Assembly (NCBI GenBank): GCA_013350335.1
Contig: CM023532.1
Coordinates: 96,382,786 to 96,446,785 of the forward strand
Direction: 5' to 3'
Origin: Chimonanthus salicifolius
Lineage: Eukaryota; Streptophyta; Magnoliopsida; Laurales; Calycanthaceae
DNA length: 64,000 nt
The position numbers and the translations under genes were made by a program. This document shows positions 32,401 through 43,990 of this stretch, piece by piece; position 1 is the first letter of the stretch; the number at the start of each line of letters is the position of its first letter. The notes under the pieces are model-generated. The model was given only the letters and a program-made list of their open reading frames with translations, was not told where the DNA came from and made no database searches.

Positions 32401-34662
32401 GTTGTAGTATTTTAGGCTTTTAGGGTTTTAGGGTTTAGGGTTTTAATGTTTTAGAGTCTAGGGTTTTAGGGTTTAGTGTTTTAGGGTTTTTCGGTTTAGG
32501 GTTAAGGGTTTGTGGTTTTATGGTTTTTGGGTTTAGGGTTTAGGGTTTACTGTTTTAGTATTTTAGGGGTTTAGGGGTTAGGGTTTAGGGTTTACTGTTT
32601 TAGTATTTTAGGGGTTTAGGGGTTAGGGTTTAGGGTTTAGGGTTTACTGTTTAAGGGTTTTAGGGTTTTAGGGTTTATGGTTTTAAGGGGTTAGGGGTAA
32701 GGGTTTAGGGTTTAGTGTTTAGGGTTTTAGGGTTTTGGGTTTAGGGTTTATTGTTTTAGGAGTTTGGGGTTTAGGTTTAGGGTTTTAGGGTTTTAGGGTC
32801 TTGGGTTTAGGGTTTTAGGGTTTTAGGGTTTAGTGGTTTAGGGGTTTAGGGTTTAGGTTTAGGGTTTAGGGTTTTAGGTTTTTTGGGTTTACGGCTTAGT
32901 GTTTTTGGAGTTTAGGGTTTAGGTTTAGGGTTTATGGTTTATGGTTTTATGGTTTTTGAGTTTAGGGAATAGGGTTTAGGGTTTAGGATTTAGGGTTTAG
33001 TGTTTTAGGATTTTAGGAGTTAGGGTTTAGGGTTTAGGGTTTACGATTAGAGGGTTGTGGGGTTTAGGGTTTAGGGTTTACGGTTAGAGGGTTTTGGGGT
33101 TTAGGGTTTAGGGTTTACGGTTAGAGGGTTGTGGGGTTTTGGGTTTTAGGGTTTTAGGGTTTTAGGGTTTAGCGTTATAGGGGTTTAGGGTTTAGGGTTT
33201 AGGGTATAGGTTTTAAGGTCAGGGTTTAGGGTTTGGGGTTTTAGGGTTTTAAGATTAACGGTTTTAGGGTTTATGTTTTTAGGGTTTATGGTTTTAGGGG
33301 TTTAGGGGTTAGGGTTTAGGGTTTAGTGTTTAGGGTTTAGGGTTTTGGGGTTTTGGGTTTAGGGTTTTAGGGTTTAGTGTTTTAGGGGTTTAGAGTTTAG
33401 GTTTAGGGTTTAGGGTTGTACGGTTTTTGGGTTTAGGGTTTAGGGTTTAGGTTTATGGTTTTAGGGTTTTAGGGTTTTGGGTTTTAGGGTTTGAGGGTTT
33501 TTGAGTTTAGTGTTTTAGGGGTTTAGGGTTTAGGTTTAGGGTTTAGGGTTTAGGGTTTTAGGGTTTTGGGTTTAGGGTTTAGGGTTTATCGTTTCATGGT
33601 TTTATGGATTTTTGGATTTTAGGGTTTAGAGTTTAGGGTTTAGGGTTTAGGGCTTAAGGTTTAGGGTTTTAGGGTTTTAGGGGGTTTAAGATTTTAGGGT
33701 TTAGGGTTTTTGGGGTTTAGGGTTTTAGGGTTTTAGGGTTTAGGGTTCTAGTGTTTTTGGGTTTTTCGGTTATAGGGTTTAGGGTTTTAATGTTTTAGAG
33801 TCTAGGGTTTTAGGGTTTAGGGTTTTAGATTTTTAGGGTTTAGGGTTTAGGGTTTAGGGTTTACTGTTTTAGGATTTTAGGGGTTTAGGGGTTAGGGTTT
33901 AGTGTTTCGGGTTTGAGGTTTACGGTTTTATGGTTTTGGGTTTTAGAGTTTATGGTTTTAGGGGTTTAAGGTTTAGGGTTTAGGGTTTTAGGGTTTTGGG
34001 TTTAGGGTTTAGGGTTTGGGGCTTAGGGTTTGTGGTTTATGGTTTTATGGTTTTTGGGTTTGGGCTTTAGAGTTTAGGATTTAGGGTTTAGCGTTTTTGG
34101 ATTTTAGGGGTTAGGGTTTAGGGTTTAGGATTTAGGGTTTACGGTTAGAGGGTTGTGGGGTTTTAGGTTTTAGGGTTTTGGAGTTTAGCGTTATAGGATT
34201 TTAGGGTTTAGGATTTTAGGGTTTTAGGATTAACGGTTTTAGGGTTTTAGGGTTAACGGTTTTAGGGTTTTATGGTTTATGGTTTTAGGGGTTTAGGGGT
34301 TAGGGTTTAGGGTTTATGGTTTTAGAATTTTGGGTTTAGGGTTTTAGGGTTTAGTGTTTTAGGGGTTTAGGGTTTCGGTTTATTGTTTAGTGTTTTCGGG
34401 TTTTAGGATCTTGGGTTTAGGGTTTTACGGTTTAGTGTTTAGGGGTTTAGGGTTTTTGGATTTAGGGTTTAGGGTTTATCGTTTTATGGTTTTATGGCTT
34501 TTGGATTTTAGGTTTAGGGTTTAGGGCTTAAGGTCTAGGGTTTTAGGGTTTTAGGGGTTAGGGTTCCAGGGTTTAGGGTTCTAGTATTTTAGGGTTTAGG
34601 GTTTTAATGTTTTAGAGTCTAGAATTTTAGGATTTAGGGTTTTAGATTTTTTGGGTTTAGGG
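26403..34662 (+). repeat. Degenerate telomere-like (TTTAGGG/TTTTAGGG) array 1
   Basis: About 8.3 kb of mixed TTTAGGG and TTTTAGGG units with many point changes, so it is not a functional telomere tract. The G-rich strand is + throughout. Internal duplications include a 233-bp period at about 30030-30430, a 530-bp period (31311 and 31841) and an approximately 898-bp period (27423 and 28321). A short non-repeat island lies at 27193-27252. No gene is visible. Confidence 0.95.
27193..27252. other. Non-telomeric island inside array 1
   Basis: About 60 bp without GGG units, containing AAAAAAAGTTTAGG and AAGAAGCAGACTTCTAG, the latter with an internal GAAG/CTTC inverted repeat. It is the only clear interruption of the 8.3-kb array. 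No family is recognised. Confidence 0.75.
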
Positions 34663-37600
34663 TGTAACGCCTAGTCCTTTTTCACTCGCTTTATCCTTTC
34701 CGAAAATCAGAGTCTATTTTTTTTTATATATATAAATAAAGAGTGATAGAGAGCGGGACGTCACGACGCGAGCTATGTCCGAACTTGTAAAGTCCGACCC
34801 TTAACTGGCCAACCCTATGTGTGCATGAAATAAGTCCATGAAAACGGTTCACACATAACAATATAAATGTGCAGAATTAAAATTATAACATGCGGAATTA
34901 CAATAGAACCTGGTTCTATCCCATTTCAGATAGCAAAGTACGTCAAGTCTTTAATCATGATTAACATAACGTAATTATTCGAATAAACATCCAACCATAG
35001 CAAATCATCTAAGTTATTACATGTCCGATGTCTAGTTACTCAAATACATGTCCATAAGTAACTTAATCAAAATATAAACTATAATCATCCAAGCTCCTAT
35101 GCCTGGCCCGTTTCGCGTTCATCGTTCTCCTTGTTTACTGTATCAACCACTAGGGTAGAAGTAGGGCGTTAGAACAGCGCGTCCAGTAGGTATTCTAATT
35201 AGAGCTAACACATGGTTAGTACAAAACATATATAATAATATCATAATGTCAAAAACCATATAAACCATGCCATGTAATGATGACAAATGCAATGAGTCCC
35301 ACCCATCACATGTACATTTAAGTACCCCCACATAGGTCTTTCGGACGCCCCAACGGAGTGTGGCCCCTCCGGTTTCTTCTTGATGGAAAAACACATTAAG
35401 GTATCCCATATAGGTCTTTCGGATACCCCGACGGAGTGTGGCCCCTCCGGTTTCTTCTTTATGGAAAAGCACATCAAGGTACCCCACATAGGTTTTTAGG
35501 ACGCCCCGACGGAGTGTGGCCCCTCCGGTTACATATCCTTCACCCCATGCCATGCATGAGATGCTAATGAATCACATGCTATTTTATCATATAAACATAG
35601 CATTTAAATCACAATTTGAAACATATCATTTGCAACGTAAATTCATCAAATCAAGATAAAATATTGTACATTAAACCCATTGTTTCAAAGAGGTGGAATC
35701 CTACACCTTGCGTCTTTCATCCGGTAATCGCTCACGATCGTACACACCTTGTGAGGTCCCATTACCTTATAATATAACAATCAATTAAAACCAAGTCCCA
35801 CTTGATTTACAATAATGACCAAGTCCATAAACCAACTTGTGGGGTTCGGCCATACACCATGGCCGAACCTCACCCCTTTTGTTTTAGTTTCCTTCTTTGG
35901 TTTATTAATCAATAACCCCTAAGTTAAACATTTAATCACTTCCCTTTTATTTAATCCTAACATACATGAACCCTAAGTCCATCAAAACAATCCCCATGAG
36001 GTTCGGCCATACACCATGGCCGAACCCATGGTCTTTCATTTTTTACCATATTTACAACAATGCCATTCATACCACTTCATTCATTTAATACGCCATACAT
36101 AGACCCTATGTTCACCAAATAATCCCCATGGGGTTCAGCCATACACCATGGCCGAACCCATGGTCCATTAATTCACTTAATTACAATAATGCCATTATAC
36201 CTAATAACATAACCAATAACATTCCAAAAATGGTCCATACATAATCCTTTAATCCAAATCCATGATTGATTCATAATTCATAAAATAAAACCCTAATCCT
36301 TTCCTTCATTAACAAATGCCTAAGTCCATGTTTTGATCCACAAATCCATCTCATGGGGTTGGGCCATACATCATGGCTGAACCCATGATCTTTCCTCTCC
36401 TTAATTTTTGGTTCACAATATAGGTCCATAATTAGAAACTTTCTAATTTAATAACCATCTTCCATTTTAATCAATTAAAATCCATTAATGGGGTTCGGCC
36501 ATACACCATGGCCGAACCCTGTTCTGTTTTAAATGCAATCAAAACATCATAACCCTCCATGGTTTTCATTATCTAATTGTATCTAAAACCAACAAACCTT
36601 CTATCCATTTAAAATAAAACATAAATAGCCTTTCCCATCATTTTCTATGTTCTAAGTACATGAACATAATTCCATAAATATTTATGGGGTTCGGCCATTG
36701 GTCTAGGATCTTCACCAAAAGCATCCATTAAAACCCATATAAATTTATTCACCAACTCCCATAATTTTCCTCATTAAAAATCCATACATTAAACCATGTC
36801 TTTCCATGGGATTCGGCCATGCACCATGGCCGAACCCTATGGTCCATTCTTTCCATTAAATTTATCATGATCATCTCCCAATTCTCTTCCATGGGGTTCG
36901 GCCATACAACATGGCCGAACCCTATGGTTCCTTATTTTTTTTAAACAAAATTATCAAATCACTTACCGGTTCCGCGACTCCTCCGGTTTTCCTTCGCTTG
37001 TTCTTACTCTTCCAATCTTTCTCTTCCTTACACCCTTGCTGGCTGCCTTCTCTTCCTTCTTCTTGGTCTTTCACACAGCCGAGATTGTTCTTTGATGTTA
37101 TGGGTGCTGTGCGCCCTTGCTGCCCTTCCTTTTAACAACTTCCTCTTGATCCCAACTTGGAAGGTGCTAAGATACAATTGTCGTGCGCCCCTTGTCTATA
37201 ATACTTCCACTCGGCCAATATCTTTAGAAGATAGCAAGTGCCGTACGGCCCTTGCTTCCCACTTTGGGAGAGTTCTTTAATGTAGTAATTTCCCTTGTAT
37301 TACTCCTAATAAGGAAAGGTATCCTATCTAATTTAGACATCTTCTAGTTTCACTCTTAATCAAGGGAAAGGACCCTTTTTAGAGATACTCCAACTTATCT
37401 TCATGGATTGCGCATATCCCATGGATATGTCACACACGGCCATTGTAATTAATCCAAATCCCTTTATGCACATAATAGTTAATTATAGACATAATACATT
37501 ACTAATTTATTTAAGCCCCATTTAATTTTGTTGAAACCAATTCCACAATCCATTGGGTCTTAATTGGGCCATGACCCAACACTTTACCCATCTAAGATCC

Positions 37601-37671
37601 ATATCTAAAATTCACACATTAAATGGGTAATTTTCATATATATTAATAATTTGAAAATTCGGGGTGTTATA
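34663..37671 (-). repeat. 3' LTR of the gypsy element (3009 bp)
   Basis: Begins TGTAACGCC and ends GGGGTGTTATA (the last TGTTACA is changed to TGTTATA). It contains the three tandem subrepeats at 35322-35534 and hairpin modules at about 35842, 36000, 36129, 36355, 36488, 36807 and 36893. Next to its end lies CCTCTTTTTAAAA (polypurine on the - strand), the expected polypurine tract. The flank before it is TAGGG, part of the telomere-like array. Confidence 0.9.
35322..35534. repeat. Three tandem LTR subrepeats (about 78 bp)
   Basis: Units with a TTCTTGATGG...CATCAAGG stem-loop and a GACGGAGTGTGGCCCCTCCGG segment. The step between the second and third units is 78 bp. Two such units are left in the 5' LTR at 42140-42277. 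Open frames through them on the - strand are produced by the repeat and are not genes. Confidence 0.8.
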
Positions 37672-37734
37672 ATATAACCTCTTTTTAAAATTTTCGTCCC
37701 GAAAATCGAGTAAAGTAGGGTTTCAAACATTTAC

Positions 37735-37967
37735 ATAAATAGCTCAGGAAGATCTTTTCTCATTTCCGACTTGAGTTCCCATGTGGCTTCCTCAATGCCA
37801 TGTCGATCCCATACCACCTTGACAAACTGGATCGCTCGGTTCCGTAATACCCTTTGTTCTGTGTCGACCACTCGGACTGGCTTTTCGACGTATGTCACGT
37901 CACTCTGGACCTCTATTTCTTGTATGTTCAATACATGAGAAGGATCCGGATTATACTTCCTCAACAT
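37735..37967 (-). pseudogene. Gypsy polyprotein C-terminus (chromodomain-like)
   Basis: About 77 codons directly after a stop that follows the GPY/F segment. The sequence has RVLRNRAIQFVKVVWDRHG followed by EEATWELKSEM and PELF, the signature of the type II chromodomain-like end of plant Tekay-type chromoviruses, which directs integration to heterochromatin. That fits the location in a telomere-like array. Confidence 0.8.
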
Positions 37968-39145
37968 CTATATATGGAACACATCATGCAAAGATGCCAA
38001 CTGTGATGGGAGTGCCAATTGATAAGCCACATCCCCCATCCTTCTTATGATTGAAAATGGTCCCACATATCTTGGCGACAATTTCCCTTTCTTTCCAAAT
38101 CTCATGTGTCCCTTTCGTGGCGAGACTTTCAAGAACACCATGTCCCCCACTTCAAATTCAAGGAACATCCTCCTCTTGTCAGCATAGCTCTTTTGACGAC
38201 TCTGCGCAGTCAAGAGATGTTGTCGTATCAAACTGTATCTGTGCTGTAGTCTCTACAACCAACTCAGGTCCAATCAGTGCAGGCTCACCGATCTCTGTCC
38301 AGCACACTGGTGACATACAAGGTCTACCATATAATGCCTCAAATGGAGCCATCTGAAGGCTTGCCTGGTAACTGTTGTTGTATGATAATTCTACCAACGG
38401 CAAGTGATCCTCCCATCCACCCTTCAAATCTAACATGCATGCTCTCAGCATATCCTCCAATGTTTGTATCGTCCTCTCAGACTGCCCATCAGTCTGTGGA
38501 TGGAATGCTGTACTAGGTTTGTTCCCATAGCCGACTGCATGCTCTGCCATACTCTACCGGTGAATCGGCCATCTCTGTCGGACACAATAGTCCAAGGAAT
38601 ACCATGCAATATGATGATATCCCTGATATACCGCCGACCTAAAGTCTCAGATGAGTCTGTCATCCTGATGGGAATGAAATGTGCAGATTTGGTCAGTAGG
38701 TCCACCATGACGCATATCGCATCGTTGCCCTTTGAAGACCTTGGCAACCCTGTTACAAAATCCATGGAGATATGCTCCCAATTCCATTCCCGCACTGGTA
38801 AGGGTTTGAGTAACCCTGGTGGACTCTGATGTTCCGTTTTAACCTGTTGACAAGTGAAGCAATGAGCCACAAATTCTGCCACCTCCTTCTTGAGTCCGTG
38901 CCACCAGTAATGTCTCTTCAGGTCGTAATACATCTTGGTGCTACCCTGATGAATTGATTGTTTGGTCTGATGTGCCTCAATAAGTAATTCTTTTCTGCAT
39001 CTCTTAGGCACATATATCCTTCCTCAGAATACAAGACCCTGTCCTGGTCGTAACTCCCATTCCGGTATGACTTTACCAGTAGACATCTTGGTCCATATCT
39101 CCTCCACTTCCGGGTCAGTCCGCTGTTCCTGTTCAATCTTGTCAA
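37968..39145 (-). pseudogene. Gypsy integrase, frameshifted
   Basis: Segments in order are the end of a linker (39145-38918), an H2C2 zinc-binding domain (HQGSTKMYYDLKRHYWW then HCFTCQQVK), and the catalytic core. The core carries MDFVTGLP (first Asp), IVSDRDGRF (second Asp) and GQSERTIQTLEDML (Glu); the Glu lies in another frame after a shift near 38500. A GPY/F-type segment (GPFSIIRRMGDVAYQLAL) follows up to a stop at 37968. Frame changes near 38500 and 38200 make it non-functional. Confidence 0.88.
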
Positions 39146-40688
39146 GTACTATTTAATTGCATCAAAGTCATTCATTTCAACCTATGAGTTTCATTCTCGT
39201 AGAATTTACTCTGTCTCATATTATCTCTTTTTCTCGTGAACCCATTTACGATCAAAGTATTCTATTTCACTTTACCTTATACTAAGATATTTCCCATATG
39301 TACTTACTTAATACATTCATTTGTCTACTCTCTGTGTGAGGTAGCCTGCCAATATGAGCCTATGCGCAAGACTTTTACTGATTCCATTTTAACCAGTGCC
39401 TAGCTGCACTCTCCTGGAACTTTATCGGCTAACTATGGAGTCAGCTGGCCAGTCTAACTCGGCAGTCGCCCATAGCTTTCCATTCGAGTTTCACTAGACT
39501 CCTAACTTTTCCCTTAAGTACATTTTCCAAAAGTAAGCATATCTTCATTTGCACATAAGTCACTACGTGACTAACACCTTCTGTTCAAAACTTCTATGAT
39601 ACCGAGTATCTCTCCACACTAACTTTCCTGTGATACAAGTCGTAATACGACTAACACCTTTTTCTTATATCGTGGAATGTAAATCGAAACATGTCCCAAT
39701 CCTTAGACCTATATGTCATCTATGAGACCAACAGGTCCATCATACTACGACATTAATCCAAACCACCATGGAAATCATCACCCACGGTTATACATACATC
39801 CATCCCTGGTACCACTCTATCAGTGTGTATCATCTATCCATGGTTAATAACTATCCATGAATATAACCCATTCATGAGCATAATTAATCCAGGGCACATA
39901 ATCTACCCTGAGATATTCTATCCGTAGGAACAACACTCGAAAGCATCACTACGTGCCTATAGCAACAATATCAAAACATAACATACCCCGACCCCTTGCA
40001 AGACTTAGGGCCCATGACTTACTAAGCGGAAGACCCATGTCAAACGTGATCAAGTCTACCTCGCCCTGCATCCCTTCACTCCTAGGGTGATTCAGTCAAG
40101 CTCTAAGGCGTCGAACCGCGTCTGACGAAGCTAGCACCACCCCCATGGGGTAAAAATAGTACCTAGCTCTACGCATCCACGCATATCAAGTGTGTAAAAT
40201 AATCGTGAGAGCGCCCTCCAGCACGAAGCATGCGAAAGACCCACGGCAACCCTACGGGACCATGTCTCCGTATTTCATATCGAGGTTCCCACGGTCTTAC
40301 AGCTACTCTAAGCCTTACTCATGAAATCTATATACTTATCTCATCAATATCACATGTGGGACACACCCATACCACATCTCAATATAATCCAGTGACCTTG
40401 TCACCCACATCTCAATGCCAAAGACTTTATAAACTCTTAAGTTTTCATACTTTATTGAAAATTATTCAAACTTCCATCACAATACAAGGTTTGGTAGGGT
40501 TAGAACAAACCCTTCATTACGTAACCACAACCCTTACAAAAATCTTTTCCCTTTTCCCCGACATTTCCTTACCTTTTCTTAGCCTAATCTTCCGTAGAAG
40601 ACCCTGCATCATCACCAAAATCGAAGAAGTTGTTAGGGCATGTCGTTGACGTGTGCCCCAACACTCCACAGGTCAGACAGTGTATTAT
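39146..40688. other. Gypsy interior without recognisable coding
   Basis: About 1.5 kb where a complete element would have gag, protease, RT and RNase H. I see no RT motif on either strand. A 139-codon + strand frame at 40230-40649 has no domain and runs against the element. The region may be a captured or internal non-coding block of a non-autonomous derivative. Confidence 0.6.
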
Positions 40689-41153
40689 TCATGTTCCCCT
40701 AATATAAGGACAGTTAGTCCCCTCCTTCCCGTGCCCGTAAAGTCTACAAATAGGGCAAATAACTTCGATATGGTGGGGGCAATAAGTACAGTGGTGCCCC
40801 TCCTGATTGTATAATTCGTACATATAATCTGTCAACTCATCTGAAATCGGCGTAGCCGGAGTATACTCGGGTGAGCCTATCTCCCCTACTGATTCTTCTA
40901 AGTTTGGGACATCCTCCTCGTCCTCTTTGGGTACAATGGCTGGAGCAACCCCAACATTGTACTCGGGCGATTCTACTTCCATGTCCTGACTGTTTACATC
41001 TTCATTGATGAAGTTTGGCACACTAGAATCGTTAGAAGAATAAACCAGATCTATCGGACAGCTAGGAGTCCCTCTGTCCGACAACTCTGTATACTCTGTG
41101 TTGCCTAACATATCTGTATCACCACAACAAAAACATATCAATGACAACTGCAA
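40689..41153 (-). CDS. Acidic ORF with a zinc-knuckle-like motif (154 aa)
   Basis: The only intact ORF in the interior of the gypsy element, located just downstream of the primer binding site in element sense, where gag normally starts. The N-terminal two thirds are acidic (DEEDVPNLEE). The C-terminus is Cys/His-rich with CTYCPHH and then CPICRLYGHGKEGTNC, a Cx2Cx4Hx6C variant of the retroviral CCHC knuckle (usual Cx2Cx4Hx4C). It ends shortly after. It could be a reduced gag or nucleocapsid-like protein of a non-autonomous family, or a captured host fragment. No capsid domain is visible. Confidence 0.5.
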   Translation of the reverse strand: MQLSLICFCCGDTDMLGNTEYTELSDRGTPSCPIDLVYSSNDSSVPNFINEDVNSQDMEVESPEYNVGVAPAIVPKEDEEDVPNLEESVGEIGSPEYTPATPISDELTDYMYELYNQEGHHCTYCPHHIEVICPICRLYGHGKEGTNCPYIRGT

Positions 41154-41492
41154 TTCAAATCAAACTAGTCTTTGTTTTGGGGAATTTCCCTATGTATCAC
41201 ATGCTGTCCTTCGTTTGGGGAAATTTGCCAAATAAATATCTTGTGTTTCTTGTCCTCGGGAAATTGCCAAATAAGCACTCTTGATTTCTTTGTTTTTGGA
41301 GAGACTTCCTAAGTATCAATTGTTTTGTTCTCAATTTGGGGATATCGGGGAAGTATCTTCTAATTTACTATTTTGGATAAATCCATTTATTTTGACTGTA
41401 CTTCCTTTGCTATCATCCATTGAGTCTAACGAAGTAAATTAATGAGCGAGGGCCGGATAAATTTACTCCAAAAGATTCAGTCTTTCTGGTTC
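41154..41492 (-). other. Gypsy 5' untranslated region
   Basis: About 340 bp between the primer binding site and the acidic ORF. On the + strand it contains short repeated words (GGGGAATTTCCC, GGGGAAATTTGCC, GGGAAATTGCC) about 50 bp apart. No ORF. Confidence 0.5.
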
Positions 41493-41504
41493 GCTCTAAT
41501 ACCA
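41493..41504 (-). promoter_or_regulatory. Gypsy primer binding site (tRNA-iMet)
   Basis: On the - strand TGGTATTAGAGC lies two bases inside the 5' LTR end. It matches the initiator-Met primer binding site TGGTATCAGAGC with one mismatch. This fixes the element orientation as - strand. Confidence 0.88.
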
Positions 41505-41506
41505 AC

Positions 41507-43990
41507 TGTAACGCCCCAGCCTTTTTCACTCGCTTTATCCTTTCCGAAAATCAGAGCCTATTTTTTTTCTTTTTTATAAACAAAGAGTGATAGAGAGCGG
41601 GATTTCACGACGCGAGCTAAGTCCGAACTTCTAAAGTCCGACCCTTAATTGGCCAACCCTATGTGTGCATGGAATAAGTCCATGAAAACGGTTCACACAT
41701 AACAACATAAACATGCGGAATTATAATAGAACCTGGTTCTATTCCATTTTAGATGGCAAAGTACATCAAGTCCTTAATCATGATTAATATAATATAATTA
41801 TTTGAATAAACATCCAACCATAGCAAATCATCTAAATTATTACATGTCCAATGTCTAGTTACTCAAATACATGTCCATAAGTAACTTAATCAAAATATAA
41901 ACTATAATCATCCAAGCTCCTATGCCTGGCCCATTTCGCGTTCATCGTTCTCCTTGTTTCCTGTATAAACCACTAGGGTAGAAGTAGGGCGTTAGAACAA
42001 CGCGCCCAGTAGGTATTCCAATTAGGGCGAACACATGGTTAGTACAAAACATATATAATAATATCATAATGTCAAAAACCATATAAACCATGCCATGCAA
42101 TGATGACAAATGCAATGAGTCCCACCCATCACATGTACATTTAAGTACCCCCGCATAGGTCTTTCGGACGCCCCGATGGAGTGTGGCCCCTCCGATTTCT
42201 TCTTGATGGAAAAACACATCAAGGTACCCCACATAGGTTTTTCGGACGCCATGATAGAGTGTGGCCCCTCCAGTTACATATCCTTCACCCCATGCTATGC
42301 ATGAGATGCTAATGAATCACATGCTATTTTATCATATAAACATAGCATTTAAAATCACAGTTTGAAACATATGATTTGCAACGTAAATTCATCAAATCAA
42401 GATAAAAACATTGTACATTAAACCCATGGTTTCAAAGAGGTGGATTCCTACCAAGGACCACTAAGGTGTCCTTGCATCTTTCGTCCTGTAACCGCTCACG
42501 ATCGTACACACCTTGTGAGGTCCCGTTACCTTATAATATAACAATCAATTAAAATCAAGTCCCATTTGATTTACAATAATGACCAAGTCCATAAACCAAC
42601 TTGTGGGGTTCGGCCATACACCATGGCCGAACCTCACCCTTTTTGTTTAATTTTCCTTCTTTGGTTTGTTAATCAATAACCCCTAAGTTAAACAATTAAT
42701 CACTTCCCTTTTATTTAATCCAATATACATGAACCCTAAGTCCATCAAAACAATCCCCACGGGGTTCGGCCATACACCATGGCCGAACCCATGGTCTTTC
42801 ATTTTTTACCATATTTACAACAATGCCATTCATACCACTCATTCATTTAATACGCCATACATAGACCCTATGTTCACCAAATAATTCCCATGGGGTTCGG
42901 CCATACACCATGGCCGAACCCATGGTCCATTAATTCACTTAATTACAATAATGCCATTATACCTAATAACATAACCAATAACATTCCAAAAATGGTTCAT
43001 ACATAATCCTTTAATCCAAATCCATGATTGATTCATAATTCATAAAATAACCAATAACATTCCAAAAATGGTTCATACATAATCCTTTAATCCAAATCCA
43101 TGATTGATTCATAATTCATAAAATAAAACCCTAATCCTTTCCTTCATTAACAAATGCCTAAGTCCATGTTTTGATCCACAAATCCATCTCATGGGGTTCG
43201 GCCATACATTATGGCCGAACCCATGATCTTTCCTCTCCTTAATTTTTGGTTCACAATATAGGTCCATAATTAGAAACTTTCTAATTTAATAACCATCTTC
43301 CATTTTAATCAATTAAAATCCATTAATGGGGTTCGGCCATGTTGTATGGCCGAACCCTGTGGTTCATAATGTTCTCTTTTAAATGCAATCAAAACATCAT
43401 AACCCTCCATGGTTTTCATGATCTAATTGCATCTAAAACCATCAGACCTTCTATCCATTTAAAATAACACATAAATAGTCTTTCCCATCATTTTCCATGT
43501 TCTAAGTACATGAACATAATTCCATCAATATAGGGTTCGGCCATACTCCATGGCTGAACCCATGGTCTAGGTTCTTCACCAAAAGCATCCATTAAAACCC
43601 ATATAAATTTATTCACCAACTCCCATAGTTTTCCTCATTAAAAATCCATACATTAAACCATGTCTTCCATGGGGTTTGGCCATGCACCATGGACATACCC
43701 TATGGTCCATTCTTTCCATTAAATTTATCATGATCATCTCCCAATTCTCTTCCATGGGGTTCGGCCATACAACATGGCCGAACCCTATGGTTCCTTATTT
43801 TTTTAAACAAAATTATCAAATCACTTACCGGTTCCGCGACTCTTCCGATTTTCCTTCGTTTGTTCTTGCTCTTCCAGTCTTTCTCTTCCTTGCACCCTTG
43901 CTGGCTGCCTTCTCTTCCTTCTTCTTGGTCTTTCACACAGCCGAGATTGTTGATGTTATGGGTGCCGTGCGTCCTTGCTGCCCTTCTTTT
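41507..43990 (-). repeat. 5' LTR of the gypsy element, truncated
   Basis: Begins TGTAACGCCCC and is collinear with the 3' LTR up to about 43990, where it breaks after CCCTTCTTTT into telomere-like sequence. About 540 bp of LTR end are missing. It carries an extra 76-bp tandem duplication (units starting at 42973 and 43049) that the 3' LTR lacks. Hairpin modules lie at about 42604, 42760, 42891, 43195, 43328 and 43757. Confidence 0.88.

Larger units (their letters stand above)
34663..43990 (-). mobile_element. Ty3/gypsy chromovirus, internally deleted, 5' LTR truncated
   Basis: Element on the - strand with a 3' LTR at 34663-37671, an interior at 37672-41506 and a 5' LTR from 41507 leftward in element sense. 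The primer binding site, integrase and chromodomain-like C-terminus identify a Ty3/gypsy chromovirus, most like the Tekay/Del group by the C-terminal WELK-EM-P-LF pattern. No gag capsid, protease, RT or RNase H core is visible, so it is non-autonomous. The 5' LTR stops at about 43990, inside sequence that continues to 37671 in the other LTR, so no target duplication can be read. Confidence 0.88.

Noticed and set aside
26403..34662. CRISPR-like array
   Set aside because: Short contiguous units without spacers, in a plant nuclear context.
35143..35553. 136-codon - strand frame with internal repeats (also 41942-42252)
   Set aside because: It is a translation of the tandem LTR subrepeats; length varies with unit number and no domain is seen.
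40230..40649. 139-codon + strand frame inside the gypsy element
   Set aside because: It runs against the element, has no recognisable domain, and occurs in a region without other coding signs.
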